Part shown: positions 49,554 through 59,018 of the stretch, piece by piece
Layout: every line of letters begins with the position of its first letter
Position numbering within the stretch: the first letter of the stretch is position 1
DNA from: Streptomyces sp. NRRL S-1022
GTDB lineage: Bacteria; Actinomycetota; Actinomycetes; Streptomycetales; Streptomycetaceae
Assembly (NCBI RefSeq): GCF_000720135.1
Contig: NZ_JOIU01000019.1
Span: 253,303 to 317,302 of the forward strand
Length of the DNA: 64,000 nucleotides
Direction of reading: 5' to 3'
Position numbers and translations under genes: made by a program
The notes under the pieces: generated by a model
Database searches by the model: none
What the model was told of the DNA's origin: nothing
The model's input: only the letters and a program-made list of their open reading frames with translations

Positions 49554-51179
49554 CTACGCGCCGGACGACTCCTGGGAGTCGGTGCCGGCCGCGCGGCCGG
49601 TCTCCTCGGCGACGGCCTCGGTGTCACCCGCGCCCGCCGCGGGAGCGTCGGCCGCGGCGCCGGTGGCGGCGGTGGGCTCCTCGGCGGGGGCGTCGGCCTC
49701 GGGCGCGGCCTTCCCGGCCGAGACCTTCGCGCCGGGACCGGTCTGCACGGCGGAGGCAACCTCCGCCTCGGCAGGAGCCTCCTCCTCGGACGCCTCTTCG
49801 CCGGAAGCCGCGCCCGCCTGGGAAGCCGGCCGCCCGGAAGCGGCCTTCTCCCCGGCAACCACCGTCCCGGAAGCAGCCTTCTCCTTGACCGCCGCCCCCT
49901 CCACGACCGCCGCCGTCCCGGAAGCCGCCTTCTCCTCGGCAGCCGGCCCTTCCGCAGCCACCGGCTTCTCGGCCGCCGCCGTTTCCGCGGCGGCCGTCGC
50001 CTCCTGCGACGCCGGTTCCTTCTCGGCCGCGCCCTCGGAGAGCACCGCGTCCGGGACCAGTTCCGACGCCTTCTTCGCGGCCGACAGCAGGACCGTGTCC
50101 TGCGGGGCCTGGTCCTCGAAGTTCTCCGGGTGGTGGCAGGCCACCCGCTGACCGGGCCTCAGCTCCACGAGCTGCGGCTCGGTCGTCTTGCAGATCTGCG
50201 TCGCCTTCCAGCACCGGGTGTGGAACCGGCACCCGGAGGGCGGGGCGATCGGCGAGGGCACGTCGCCGCGCAGCAGGATGCGCTCGCTCTTGTGGCCGCG
50301 GCGCTTGGGGTCCGGCACCGGCACCGCGGACATCAGCGCCTTGGTGTACGGGTGCATCGGCGACTCGTACAGCGCGGTGCGGTCGGCGAGCTCCACGATC
50401 TTGCCGAGGTACATCACCGCGATCCGGTCCGAGACGTGCCGGACGACCGAGAGGTCGTGCGCGATGATCACGTAGGTGAGGCCGAGCTCCTGCTGGAGGT
50501 CGTCCATGAGGTTCACGACCTGCGCCTGGATCGACACGTCCAGCGCGGACACCGGCTCGTCCGCCACCACCAGCTTCGGCTTCAGGGCGAGCGCGCGGGC
50601 GATGCCGATGCGCTGGCGCTGACCGCCGGAGAACTCGTGCGGGTAGCGGTTGTAGTGCTCGGGGCTGAGGCCGACCAGTTCGAGGAGCCGCTGGACCTCC
50701 TTCTTCACCCCGCCCTCGGGCTCCACGCCCTGGAGCCGGAACGGCGCCGAGACGATGGAGCCGATGGTGTGCCGGGGGTTCAGGGAGCCGTACGGGTCCT
50801 GGAAGATCATCTGGATGTCGCGGCGCAGCGGGCGCATCTGCGCCGTGCTCAGCCGCGTGATGTCCCGGCCCTCGAAGCTGATCCGGCCACCGGTCGGGTC
50901 CTGGAGCCGGGTGATGACCCGGCCCATGGTCGACTTGCCGCAGCCCGACTCCCCGACCACGCCCAGGGTCTCGCCCTTGCGCACCTCGAAGTCGATGCCG
51001 TCGACGGCCTTCACGGCGCCGACCTGCCGCTGCAGGATGCCCTTCTTGATCGGGAAGTGCTTGGTCAGGCCCTCGACCTTGAGCAGCACCTCGCGCTCCG
51101 CCGGGGCGTCCTCGACAGCCGACGCCTGCTTGGGGACCTCGGCCTCGGCGACGGTGTCCGTCTTCTTGGTCTCACTCAC
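49554..51179 (-). CDS. Peptide ABC transporter ATP-binding subunit (DppF-like) with a long Ala/Glu tail
   Basis: 541 residues from GTG 51179, overlapping the preceding gene's stop by 4 bases. Walker A is GESGCGKST, the signature is [10 protein letters not shown], Walker B is [10 protein letters not shown], and the oligo_HPY zinc-like Cys segment is [18 protein letters not shown]. The family's normal end is at about residue 360. Residues 362-541 (bases 49557-50096) are low-complexity Ala, Glu, Gly and Pro with three EKAASG repeats. This extension is not part of the transporter fold. Confidence 0.93.
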   Translation of the reverse strand: MSETKKTDTVAEAEVPKQASAVEDAPAEREVLLKVEGLTKHFPIKKGILQRQVGAVKAVDGIDFEVRKGETLGVVGESGCGKSTMGRVITRLQDPTGGRISFEGRDITRLSTAQMRPLRRDIQMIFQDPYGSLNPRHTIGSIVSAPFRLQGVEPEGGVKKEVQRLLELVGLSPEHYNRYPHEFSGGQRQRIGIARALALKPKLVVADEPVSALDVSIQAQVVNLMDDLQQELGLTYVIIAHDLSVVRHVSDRIAVMYLGKIVELADRTALYESPMHPYTKALMSAVPVPDPKRRGHKSERILLRGDVPSPIAPPSGCRFHTRCWKATQICKTTEPQLVELRPGQRVACHHPENFEDQAPQDTVLLSAAKKASELVPDAVLSEGAAEKEPASQEATAAAETAAAEKPVAAEGPAAEEKAASGTAAVVEGAAVKEKAASGTVVAGEKAASGRPASQAGAASGEEASEEEAPAEAEVASAVQTGPGAKVSAGKAAPEADAPAEEPTAATGAAADAPAAGAGDTEAVAEETGRAAGTDSQESSGA

Positions 51180-52267
51180 AGCTTCGGCGCAATCTCTTCG
51201 GTCCAGATCCGCTGGCGGTCCTCGGTCGGGAGGTGGCAGGCGGACCAGTGTCCGGTGCCCACCTGCTCCAGCTCGGGGCGCACCGTGCGGGTGACGTTCC
51301 CCTTGGGGATGTCCGCGTACGGGCAGCGCGGGTGGAAGGCGCAGCCCGAGGGGACGTTGATGAGGCTCGGCGGGGAGCCCTTGACCGGGATGAGCCGCTC
51401 GGAGGTCTCGCGGTCGATGCGGGGCATCGAGCCGAGCAGGCCCCAGGTGTAGGGGTGCTGCGGCTGTTCGAAGACCTCGTCGGCCGGGCCGCGCTCCACG
51501 CACCGGCCGCCGTACATCACGAGGACGTCGTCGGCGATCTCGGCGACCACGCCGAGGTCGTGGGTGATCATGATGACCGCGGAGCCGAACTCCTTCTGCA
51601 GGTCCCGGATCAGGTCCAGGATCTGCGCCTGGACGGTCACGTCGAGGGCGGTGGTCGGCTCGTCCGCGATGAGCAGCTCGGGGTTGTTCACCAGCGCCAT
51701 GGCGATCATGGCGCGCTGGCGCATACCGCCGGAGAACTCGTGCGGGTAACCGTCGACACGCTTGGCCGGCTCGGGGATGCCGACCCGGTCGAGCATCTCG
51801 ACGGCCCGCGCGCGGGCGGCCTTCCGGCTGACGGCGTGGTGCACCCGGTAGGCCTCGACGATCTGGTCGCCGACCTTGTAGTACGGGTGCATCGCGGACA
51901 GCGGGTCCTGGAAGATCATCGCCATCTCGCGGCCGCGGAGCTTGCGCACCTCGTCCGGGGAGGCATTGACCAGTTCCTTGCCGTCCAGCCAGATCTCGCC
52001 GGACATCCGCACGTTCTTGCCGCGGGTGCCGAGCCGGTGCAGGCCCATGATGGCCTGCGAGGTGACCGACTTGCCGGAGCCGGACTCGCCGACGATGGCG
52101 AGGGTCTTGCCCTTCTCCAGCGAGAAGCTGAGCCCGTCGACGGACTTGACCAGGCCGTCGTCGGTCGGGAAGTGCACCTTGAGGTCGCGGACCTCCAGGA
52201 AGGCCTCGGGCACCTCGGCGGGCGTGGGCTCGCCCACGGCCGCGCCGGTCTTGGAGAGTTCGGTCAC
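51176..52267 (-). CDS. Peptide ABC transporter ATP-binding subunit (DppD-like)
   Basis: 363 residues from GTG 52267, overlapping the permease stop by 4 bases. Walker A is [16 protein letters not shown], the signature is [11 protein letters not shown], Walker B is [15 protein letters not shown], and the C-terminal Cys-rich oligo_HPY segment is [19 protein letters not shown]. It pairs with the DppF-like protein to form the ATPase heterodimer of the importer. Confidence 0.95.
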   Translation of the reverse strand: MTELSKTGAAVGEPTPAEVPEAFLEVRDLKVHFPTDDGLVKSVDGLSFSLEKGKTLAIVGESGSGKSVTSQAIMGLHRLGTRGKNVRMSGEIWLDGKELVNASPDEVRKLRGREMAMIFQDPLSAMHPYYKVGDQIVEAYRVHHAVSRKAARARAVEMLDRVGIPEPAKRVDGYPHEFSGGMRQRAMIAMALVNNPELLIADEPTTALDVTVQAQILDLIRDLQKEFGSAVIMITHDLGVVAEIADDVLVMYGGRCVERGPADEVFEQPQHPYTWGLLGSMPRIDRETSERLIPVKGSPPSLINVPSGCAFHPRCPYADIPKGNVTRTVRPELEQVGTGHWSACHLPTEDRQRIWTEEIAPKL

Positions 52268-53271
52268 GAGAGCCTCACCCGCGGGTCGGCGGCGGCGTAG
52301 AGCACGTCCACCAGGAGATTTGCGATCACGACGAAGAAGGCGGCGAGCAGGGTCACGCCGAGGATCTTGGGCAGGTCGTTGTCGGTGATGCCCTGCACCG
52401 CGTACTGGCCGACGCCGCCCAGCGAGAAGACGCTCTCGGTGATCACGGCGCCGCCGAGCAGCAGACCGAGGTCCATGCCGAAGACGGTGATGATCGGGGT
52501 GAGAGCGGCGCGCAGACCGTGCCGGACCACGACCTTGCGCTCCCGCAGGCCCTTGGCGCGGGCCGTGCGGATGAAGTCCTCGTTCATCGTCTCCAGCATG
52601 CCCGAGCGGGTGAGCCGCGCGTAGATGGCGGAGTACAGCAGGGCCAGCGAACACCAGGCGGGGAACAGGGTGTTGGCCCACTGCTCGGGGTTCTCGGTGA
52701 ACGGGACGTAGTCGCGGCCGAAGATCGGCCACTTGAAGACGAAGAGCAGGATCGCCAGGTTGCCCGTGAAGAACATGGGCAGCGAGACACCGGCGAGCGC
52801 GACGCCCATGAAGGTGCGGTCGAAGAACGACCGCGGCTTCAGCGCGGAGATCACGCCGATGACCACACCCGAGACGAGCCACATCACGGCGGCGCCCGCG
52901 GCCAGCGAGAGGGTGATCGGGATGCGCTGGGTGAGCTGCGGCCAGACCGCCACGTGGTCCTTGAAGGAGTAGCCGAAGCAGGGCACGTCGCAGTGGACCG
53001 TGGTGGGTCCGAGGTTGTAGTCGGCGCCGGCCACGATCCCCTTGATGAAGTCCCAGTACTGGACGTAGACGGGCTGGTCCAGACCGAGGTTGTGCTTGAC
53101 CGCGGCGATGTCCGCCGCCGACGGGCTCTTGCCGATGTACTGCTGCGCCAGCTGGTCCGCTGTCTGGCCGGCGAGCCGTGGCAGCAGGAAGAAGATGGCA
53201 AAGGTGACCGCGGAGACGACCAGCAGCAGGATCACTGCCGCGAACGTCCGACGGAGGATGTACGAGATCAC
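52264..53271 (-). CDS. Peptide ABC transporter permease (DppB-like)
   Basis: 335 residues. N-terminal helix [23 protein letters not shown], then the periplasmic loop and five further helices. The inner-membrane transport signature includes [22 protein letters not shown]. It is the first of three genes (permease, ATPase, ATPase) in tight coupling, and follows the solute-binding lipoprotein gene with a hairpin in the 72-bp gap. Confidence 0.93.
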   Translation of the reverse strand: MISYILRRTFAAVILLLVVSAVTFAIFFLLPRLAGQTADQLAQQYIGKSPSAADIAAVKHNLGLDQPVYVQYWDFIKGIVAGADYNLGPTTVHCDVPCFGYSFKDHVAVWPQLTQRIPITLSLAAGAAVMWLVSGVVIGVISALKPRSFFDRTFMGVALAGVSLPMFFTGNLAILLFVFKWPIFGRDYVPFTENPEQWANTLFPAWCSLALLYSAIYARLTRSGMLETMNEDFIRTARAKGLRERKVVVRHGLRAALTPIITVFGMDLGLLLGGAVITESVFSLGGVGQYAVQGITDNDLPKILGVTLLAAFFVVIANLLVDVLYAAADPRVRLS

Positions 53272-53283
53272 GGGGACCGGCGC

Positions 53284-53317
53284 TGGTGCCCGCGGGCCGC
53301 GAAGCCCGCGGGCACCA
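53284..53317 (-). terminator. Hairpin between binding-protein gene and permease gene
   Basis: Perfect 14-bp stem (53284-53297 and 53304-53317) with loop CGCGAA, between two co-directional genes of one importer. Known: such hairpins after solute-binding-protein genes stabilise the 3' end or partly terminate, so that the binding protein is made in excess. That role is inferred here. Confidence 0.75.
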
Positions 53318-53343
53318 ATGCCTTCACCTGCCTTCCGGGGCTG

Positions 53344-55095
53344 CTACTTCGACGCGACGCCGATGTTGAGGTAGTCGTACTCACCGCTGAAGGCCGCCGT
53401 GGAGACCAGGTTGGTGTAGCCGGTCGGACGGGCCAGCAGGACCTTGAAGTACGTCAGCGGGACGAGGACGGCGTCGTCCATCGTCTTCTTGTCGATCTGC
53501 GTGTAGAGGCTGTTGCGCGCAGCGTTGTCCTGAGTGCCGATCGCCTTGGACAGCAGGGCGTTGACGTCCTTGTTGTCGTACTGCGACAGGTTGGTGTTGC
53601 CGGACTGGCTGATCGCCTTGCCGTTCAGGATCTGCTGCAGGAAGCCGTAGCCGGAGGGCCAGTCGGCACCCCACTGCATCATGTGCAGACCGAGGTTCTG
53701 CTTCTTGGTGAACTTCGGCACGCCCGCGTAGTCGGTGAAGTACTTGCCCGACGGGAACTGCTTGAGGGTGACGTTGATGCCGACCTTCTTCAGCGAGGCG
53801 ATGATCGCCGTGGCGGCGTCGATCTCCTGCGGACGGTCGGAACGGGCCGAGATGTTCGTCGAGATCGACGTCTTGCCGCAGGCCTTCAGCTGCTCCTTGG
53901 CCTTGGCGAGGTCGCCCTTGTTGCCCGCGGTGGCGTAGGCGTCGGCCTTCTCGTAGCCCGGGATGTCCGGCGGCAGGACCGTGGAGGCGATCTCACCGCG
54001 GATCGGGCCGCCCTCGGCGGTCTGCACCGAGACCTTGTCGACGGCGTACTGGACGGCCTTGCGGCACTCGACCTTGTCGAACGGCGCGACCGTGGTGTTG
54101 ATCGCCAGGAAGACCAGGCGGCCACCGTAGGTGTTGTCCGTGTTGGACTTCTTCGACGGGTCGGTGATGACCTGGGCCTGCGTCGCGGCCTGGACACCCG
54201 TGCCGCCGAGGTCGATCGCGTTGCCCGCGAGGACGTCCTTGTCGATCGTCTCCGGGTTGACCTTCAGCTTGATGACGATCTTGTCCGGCAGCTGCTTGCG
54301 CAGCGGGTCCGTCTTCGCGTCCCAGTTCCCGTTGCGGACGAGAACGGCCTGCTGGCCCTCCTCGTAGCTCTGGAACTTGTACGAGCCCGAGGAGACGATG
54401 TGCTTGATGTAGTCGACGCCCGTGTCCTTCGCCTTGGGCACCGGGGCCGTCTGCGGGGCGGCGACCAGGTAGTCGAACTCCTGGAAGGCCTGCTTCAGGT
54501 GGAAGACGATCGTGGTGTCGTCCGGCGTCTGGATGGAGGACAGGCCCTTGTCGCTCTTGTCCTTGTACGGGCCCTTGTACTTGTCGCCGTCGGCCAGGAA
54601 CTGCTGGAAGTAGTTCGGGCCGAGGGAGAGCACGTCACGCGCGAAGTTGGAGCGCTCGACGGCGTACTTGACGTCCTTCGAGGTGATCGGCGTGCCGTCG
54701 TCGAACTTCAGACCCGAACGCAGCTTGTACGTCCAGGTCTTGCCGCCGTCGCTCGGGACGCCCTTGCTCGCGGCGAGGTCCGGGACGAGGGTGTTGCCCT
54801 CCTCGCCGGGGCCGGGCTTGAAGGTCATGAGCGGGCGGGCCCACAGCCGGCTGATGTTGTACATGTACGCGTAGTACGTGTTGCCGGGGTCCAGCGAGTC
54901 CGGGACGTCGGACAGCTCGTAGGTGACCGTGCCGCCCTTCTTGTCCGACGCGTTGACGACGCCCTTGGTCGCGGCGTTGGCCCCGGCCGACTTGGTGCCG
55001 TTCTCGTTCTTGTTGTCATCGGCCTTGCTGCAGCCGGCAATAAGCAGGCTGGCGGAGCCGATGGCCGCGATCGCGGCCAGCGCTGACCTTCGCAT
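53344..55095 (-). CDS. Peptide ABC transporter substrate-binding lipoprotein (DppA/OppA-like)
   Basis: 583 residues from ATG 55095 (MRRSALAAIAAIGSASLL), with GGAGGGGAAAG upstream. The lipobox LIAGC gives the acylated Cys at residue 21. The SBP family 5 signature is seen in YAYMYNISRLWARPLMTFKPG and WTYKLRSGLKFDDGTPITSKDV. It captures oligopeptides at the outer face of the membrane. The order permease C, binding protein, permease B, ATPase D, ATPase F places it second. Confidence 0.95.
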   Translation of the reverse strand: MRRSALAAIAAIGSASLLIAGCSKADDNKNENGTKSAGANAATKGVVNASDKKGGTVTYELSDVPDSLDPGNTYYAYMYNISRLWARPLMTFKPGPGEEGNTLVPDLAASKGVPSDGGKTWTYKLRSGLKFDDGTPITSKDVKYAVERSNFARDVLSLGPNYFQQFLADGDKYKGPYKDKSDKGLSSIQTPDDTTIVFHLKQAFQEFDYLVAAPQTAPVPKAKDTGVDYIKHIVSSGSYKFQSYEEGQQAVLVRNGNWDAKTDPLRKQLPDKIVIKLKVNPETIDKDVLAGNAIDLGGTGVQAATQAQVITDPSKKSNTDNTYGGRLVFLAINTTVAPFDKVECRKAVQYAVDKVSVQTAEGGPIRGEIASTVLPPDIPGYEKADAYATAGNKGDLAKAKEQLKACGKTSISTNISARSDRPQEIDAATAIIASLKKVGINVTLKQFPSGKYFTDYAGVPKFTKKQNLGLHMMQWGADWPSGYGFLQQILNGKAISQSGNTNLSQYDNKDVNALLSKAIGTQDNAARNSLYTQIDKKTMDDAVLVPLTYFKVLLARPTGYTNLVSTAAFSGEYDYLNIGVASK

Positions 55096-55150
55096 GATGG
55101 GCGCTTTCCCCTCCATTGTTGGAAACTTTTCGGGCTCTCTGTGGCAGGCG

Positions 55151-56149
55151 TCAGCGACTGCGCGGGTCGAGAGCATCGCGGAGACCGTCACCGAGCAGGT
55201 TGAAGGCCAGCACGGTGACGAAGATGGCGAGACCAGGGACGATCATGAACATGGGGTCGACCTGGTAGAAGGTGACCGCTTCACGGAGCATGCCGCCCCA
55301 GGATGCCTGCGGGGGCTGGATGCCGACGCCGAGGAAGCTCAGGGAGGCCTCGAAGAGGATGTTGGTCGGGATGAGCAGCGTCGAGTAGACGATGATCGGG
55401 CCGACCAGGTTGGGCATCAGCTCCCGGAACAGGATGTACGGGGCCTTGGCGCCCATGCCCCGGGAGGCGTCGACGAACTCGCGCTCGCGCAGGGCCAGGG
55501 TCTGGCCGCGCACGATCCGGCCCAGGTAGGGCCAGTTGAAGAAGCCGATGACGAAGATCAGCACGCTCAGGTGGAGCGGCAGGCCGCTCAGGCCGAAGGC
55601 ACCGCCCTGCAGCGTGGCGGAGATGGAGATGGCGAACAGCAGGAGGGGGAAGGCGAGGAAGGTGTCCATCATCCGGCTGATGATCGAGTCGACCCGCCCG
55701 CCGTAGTAGCCCGCGATGACACCCATGACGGCGCCGATCACGTTGGACAGGATGGTGGCGCCGAAGGCGACCACCAGCGACACCCAGGAGCCCTCCAGGA
55801 CGCGGGTGGCGATGTCCCGGCCGAACTTCGGGTCCACGCCGAGCGGGTGGTCCGCGCTCAGGCCTCCCAGACTGCCCTTGGGCAGCGAGGTGTTGGGGTC
55901 GATCAGGTCCTGGTTGAAGGCGTTGGGGTCGAGCCCGAAGGCGGCCTGCAGGGGGCGCGAGAGGATCGCGACGAGGATCAGCAGGACGACGATGACGCCG
56001 CCGGCGACGGCGACCCTGTCCTTCTTGAACCGGGTCCAGGCGATCTGGCCCAGGGAACGACCCTCGATCTGCCCCTTACCGGCACCCTCCAGCACAGCCT
56101 CCGGCTGTGCCTCGGCTGCCGCCCCGGTGGTCTCGATCGGTGCGGTCAC
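55151..56149 (-). CDS. Peptide ABC transporter permease (DppC-like)
   Basis: 332 residues from GTG 56149 (VTAPIETTGAAAEAQPE), with GAGAGGGG upstream. The OppC_N segment SLGQIAWTRFKKDRVAVAGGVIV precedes five more helices, and the transport signature is VDASRGMGAKAPYILFRELMP. It is the first gene of the importer operon. The binding-protein gene starts 55 bp after its stop. Confidence 0.93.
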   Translation of the reverse strand: MTAPIETTGAAAEAQPEAVLEGAGKGQIEGRSLGQIAWTRFKKDRVAVAGGVIVVLLILVAILSRPLQAAFGLDPNAFNQDLIDPNTSLPKGSLGGLSADHPLGVDPKFGRDIATRVLEGSWVSLVVAFGATILSNVIGAVMGVIAGYYGGRVDSIISRMMDTFLAFPLLLFAISISATLQGGAFGLSGLPLHLSVLIFVIGFFNWPYLGRIVRGQTLALREREFVDASRGMGAKAPYILFRELMPNLVGPIIVYSTLLIPTNILFEASLSFLGVGIQPPQASWGGMLREAVTFYQVDPMFMIVPGLAIFVTVLAFNLLGDGLRDALDPRSR

Positions 56150-56280
56150 GGTGAGCGACCCCTCTCGCCGGTGGTGACCGGCCTGCGCCTGCCGCGGATT
56201 GCGGCTTTGTCGACTTGCCATCAGACATGAGGTCTCGACCTGATGCCTGAGTCGGGAGTCTTCAGCGTCGTCGTGATCAC

Positions 56281-56296
56281 CCGCCAGAGCTGGCGG
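56281..56296. promoter_or_regulatory. Palindrome upstream of the importer operon
   Basis: CCGCCAGAGCTGGCGG has two 7-base perfect arms around AG. It lies about 130 bases before the first importer gene and just downstream of a CATACT -10-like hexamer (minus strand). A repressor site or a short RNA stem is possible. Confidence 0.4.
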
Positions 56297-56465
56297 CGAA
56301 AGTATGCGCAACCGTGATGCAGTGCAGGGGATTCCGTTATCCGAACAGTGGGTAACGGCCCTCGGACGCGGGCCAGTTCGGACAGAACGGCGATTCTGCG
56401 CGGTTCGGGACGATCAGGCGATGTCTACGCGCGCAGAAGTGTGTCGGTGCTGTGAATTCTGCGCC

Positions 56466-56495
56466 CCGGCCCGGGAAATGTGCTCTCCGGGCCGG
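56466..56495. terminator. Hairpin after the first SseB-like gene
   Basis: CCGGCCCGG (56466-56474) and CCGGGCCGG (56487-56495) form a 9-bp stem with a 12-base loop, just beyond the stop at 56509 on the minus strand. Confidence 0.55.
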
Positions 56496-56508
56496 TGGAC
56501 CGTCCGGA

Positions 56509-57327
56509 TCAGTAGCCGCCGTGCACCGGTGGGTAGCCGTACCCACCGGCCGGGGCCTGCGGCGGGACCGGCGCCTGGAGCCGGGGCGGCGGAGCGGGCA
56601 CGTGGGCCTCGCGGTCGTAGAAGGGGCGCGCGTTGACCCGCATCCACATCACCACCGGGTCGTAGTCGTCACTCATCGCTACCGTCGACACCGGGAGCCC
56701 CTCCGGGACCGCGCCGATGGACTGCTGCATCATGGCGCGCACCGAGTCCACCGCGGCCGGCGAGGTGTCGTACACGTCCAGGCCGATGGCCAGGTACGGC
56801 GCTCCCAGCGCGGGCTGCACCCAGGCGCGGCGCAGCGAGCGGAGCGCGGGGGTGCGGTGCGCGTTCTGCGCGAGCAGGGCGTAGAACTGGGGGATCTCGA
56901 TGCCGGGTTCGGACAGGCGCAGCGGGCCCGCCGGCTGGCGGTCCAGGCCGGTGGTGATGCGCCGCAGGTCCAGCCAGGGGATGCCGACGCCGCCGCCCGG
57001 GGCGTGCGGGTTGAGCCAGAGGCCGTAGTGGTCGGGGTAGAGGGTGCGGGCCACGTCCAGGCCGTCGACCACCTCGTAGGAGCGGTTCCAGCCACTGGCC
57101 GACAGCTCCTGGGCGGAGGTGACGCAGGGGGCGTAGTGGAAGCCGTCGACCTCCATGTTCCCGTACTGGGCGTCCGGGGAGCCGGCCTGGCCGTGCCACA
57201 GGAGCATCCAGATCTGGCCGGAGGAGGGGGTGGCGAGGGCGCGGAGCAGGGCCTCGTAGGCGTCGTAGCGTCCGGGCGTGACCTGGCGCAGCATGTGCTC
57301 GACGCTGCCGCTTGGGCTCGCGCTCAC
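56509..57327 (-). CDS. SseB-family protein (enhanced serine sensitivity type), long form
   Basis: 272 residues from GTG 57327. Known: SseB of enteric bacteria is named for serine sensitivity caused by its overproduction, but its mechanism is unclear. Here the N-terminal part (GRYDAYEALLRALATPSSGQ, then IWMLLWHG) and the C-terminal SseB_C-like part (AWVQPALGAPYLAIGLDVYD) fit actinobacterial SseB proteins. The tail is Pro/Gly-rich (PPPRLQAPVPPQAPAGGYGY). A second SseB-like gene lies 165 bp upstream on the same strand, and a glycine-riboswitch operon follows beyond it. Confidence 0.75.
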   Translation of the reverse strand: MSASPSGSVEHMLRQVTPGRYDAYEALLRALATPSSGQIWMLLWHGQAGSPDAQYGNMEVDGFHYAPCVTSAQELSASGWNRSYEVVDGLDVARTLYPDHYGLWLNPHAPGGGVGIPWLDLRRITTGLDRQPAGPLRLSEPGIEIPQFYALLAQNAHRTPALRSLRRAWVQPALGAPYLAIGLDVYDTSPAAVDSVRAMMQQSIGAVPEGLPVSTVAMSDDYDPVVMWMRVNARPFYDREAHVPAPPPRLQAPVPPQAPAGGYGYPPVHGGY

Positions 57328-57491
57328 CTGTCTTACCGCCCCTTCGCTTCTTACCCCGCGTTCGGACACAGCTTAAGCGCCCGTCGGCTCGGGGCAGCAT
57401 GTTCGTGCGCGGGCGCGGGTTCCCGGTGGGTTCCCGCACCCCCGCGGCGGGGCCGCACGTCGGGTGCGGCCCGCGCCCCTTGGCCGGCCGT

Positions 57492-58283
57492 TCAGTGGCC
57501 GTGCTGGTAGAAGGGCCGGACGTGCGTCTTCAGCCAGTCGGTGACCGGGTCGTCGGCGACGTCCATGAGGACCAGGTTGACCGGCCACCCGACCGGGACC
57601 TTGCCGAGGGCGCGGCCCAGGGCGTCCAGGGGCACGGTCCGCAGGTCGCCCTCCCACCGGGAGAGTTCCACGCCGACGAACATGACCGGCTCGGCCGTCT
57701 CGATGGCGGCCAGGCAGCGGCGGGCGGTGAGCACCACGCCGGTGCCGGCGAACTCGGCGGAGGCGGCGGAGAGGAAGTCGACCGGGTCGTCCTGCCAGTC
57801 GGGCTCGAAGAGCCGGACCCGGCCGCCGGTGCCGGGGCCGTCCAGCGGGGTGCGGCCGGCCCGGCACAGTTCGGCCACGGCCTCGGGCGGCAGCGGGACG
57901 CCGACCACGCCGCCCGGGTTCACCGCGATGCCCGCCTGCGGGGGCAGCCCGCGGGCGAACTCGACCGCGGGGGCGATGGTGTACGACATGTGGGCACCGG
58001 CCGCCTGGCGCAGCTGCTCCTCGGAGCTGAACACCGGGACGTACGTGCGGCCCTCGATGTCCATCGTCGGCAGGTCCAGCGGACCGCTGTGCGGACCCCC
58101 GCCGTTGGGCAGCGGTATCCACAGGAAGCTGCGGCCGAGGACCTCGACGATCCGGCCGGCCGCCGAGGGAACGCCGAGGGAGGCCGACAGCACCTCCTCC
58201 AGCTCGTTGCCGGGCCAGCCGCCGTGCGGCTGGGGGTGCGCCTGTGCCGGGAAGTCCGCGGGAAAGTCCGCCGGGAAGTCCAT
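57492..58283 (-). CDS. SseB-family protein (enhanced serine sensitivity type), second copy
   Basis: 263 residues. The head begins with a short tandem repeat (DFPADFPADFPAQ). The SseB-type core is seen in NELEEVLSASLGVPSAAGR, TYVPVFSSEEQLRQAAGAH and GIAVNPGGVVGVPLPPEAV, and the C-terminal part in PVMFVGVELSRWEGDLR. Its end DWLKTHVRPFYQHGH resembles the end of the core of the neighbouring SseB-like protein (MRVNARPFYDREAH). The two are probably paralogues. Confidence 0.75.
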   Translation of the reverse strand: MDFPADFPADFPAQAHPQPHGGWPGNELEEVLSASLGVPSAAGRIVEVLGRSFLWIPLPNGGGPHSGPLDLPTMDIEGRTYVPVFSSEEQLRQAAGAHMSYTIAPAVEFARGLPPQAGIAVNPGGVVGVPLPPEAVAELCRAGRTPLDGPGTGGRVRLFEPDWQDDPVDFLSAASAEFAGTGVVLTARRCLAAIETAEPVMFVGVELSRWEGDLRTVPLDALGRALGKVPVGWPVNLVLMDVADDPVTDWLKTHVRPFYQHGH

Positions 58284-58349
58284 CTGCCTACCGCCTGCTG
58301 GGAACCACTGCTGTGAGCATGAAGGCTAGCGGGTGGCTGTGACAGTCCC

Positions 58350-59018
58350 TCATCGAGTGAACCCCACGCGCCTGAGGACGTCCGCCGCGTCCCGGTCCAG
58401 CAGCACCGCCGCGCCGCAGCCGGCGGGCAGCTCGCCCCGCTCCACGGCGCGCAGCAGCCGGGCGGTGGTGCGGCGGTGACGGCGGAAGGCGTAGCGGGAC
58501 ACGCCCCGTCCGCGCTCGTGCTGGCCCTGCCGGGCCGTGCCGGGGTCGACGTCCAGCAGGAGCAGGTGCAGGGTGCCGCCCCGGCGCCGGGCCTCGCGGG
58601 CCAGCCAGGCGCGCACCCAGGTCTGGGTGCCGCAGTCGTGCACGACGACTCCCTCGCCGGTGCGCAGGGCGCGACGCAGGGCGGCGTAGTGGGTGAGGCG
58701 GACCAGGGGGCGGTACAGCGCGTAGGGCAGGCGGCGGGGGAGGCGGGCCGCCCAGCGGTCGCGGGCGTCCTGGGAGTCGATGCGGTGGCCGGTGACCGCG
58801 CGGTGCATCAGGGTGGACTTGCCGCTGCCGGGCAGTCCGGTGACCACCACCAGGTCGCGGGGGCCGAAGAGCAGGGCGTGCGGGCCGCGGCCGGCGCGGT
58901 CGCGCAGGTCGCGCACGACCGGGGCGGGCCGGCCGGCGCCGCGCCGGCGGGTCAGGGCGGAGGCCGGCTCCGGCACCGCGATGCCGGCGTCGGCGGCGTA
59001 GGCCGAGGTCCTGTTCAC
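58350..59018 (-). CDS. P-loop ATPase/kinase-like protein
   Basis: 222 residues from GTG 59018, chosen because GGGAGGA lies 8-14 bases upstream; ATG 59054 is an in-frame alternative. Walker A is VVVTGLPGSGKSTLMHRAV. A Walker B-like segment is LHLLLLDVDPGTARQGQ, and the basic RGVSRYAFRRHRRTTARLL could be a lid. It is similar in size to AAA-33 small kinases, whose substrates include adenylylsulfate, chloramphenicol and gluconate; none can be chosen here. It is divergent from the gcv operon. Confidence 0.78.
   Translation of the reverse strand: MNRTSAYAADAGIAVPEPASALTRRRGAGRPAPVVRDLRDRAGRGPHALLFGPRDLVVVTGLPGSGKSTLMHRAVTGHRIDSQDARDRWAARLPRRLPYALYRPLVRLTHYAALRRALRTGEGVVVHDCGTQTWVRAWLAREARRRGGTLHLLLLDVDPGTARQGQHERGRGVSRYAFRRHRRTTARLLRAVERGELPAGCGAAVLLDRDAADVLRRVGFTR

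Larger units (their letters stand above)
56150..56508. other. Intergenic region upstream of the peptide importer
   Basis: 359 bp with no gene. It holds the importer's promoter region, a 16-bp palindrome at 56281-56296 and, at the far end, a hairpin after the SseB-like gene (56466-56495). The middle 56300-56460 is comparatively AT-richer and shows no repeat I can support. Confidence 0.6.

Noticed and set aside
52519..55086. Long plus-strand frame opposite the permease and binding-protein genes
   Set aside because: Shadow: Arg/Val/Asp-rich translation with no domain; the minus strand encodes clear ABC transporter parts.
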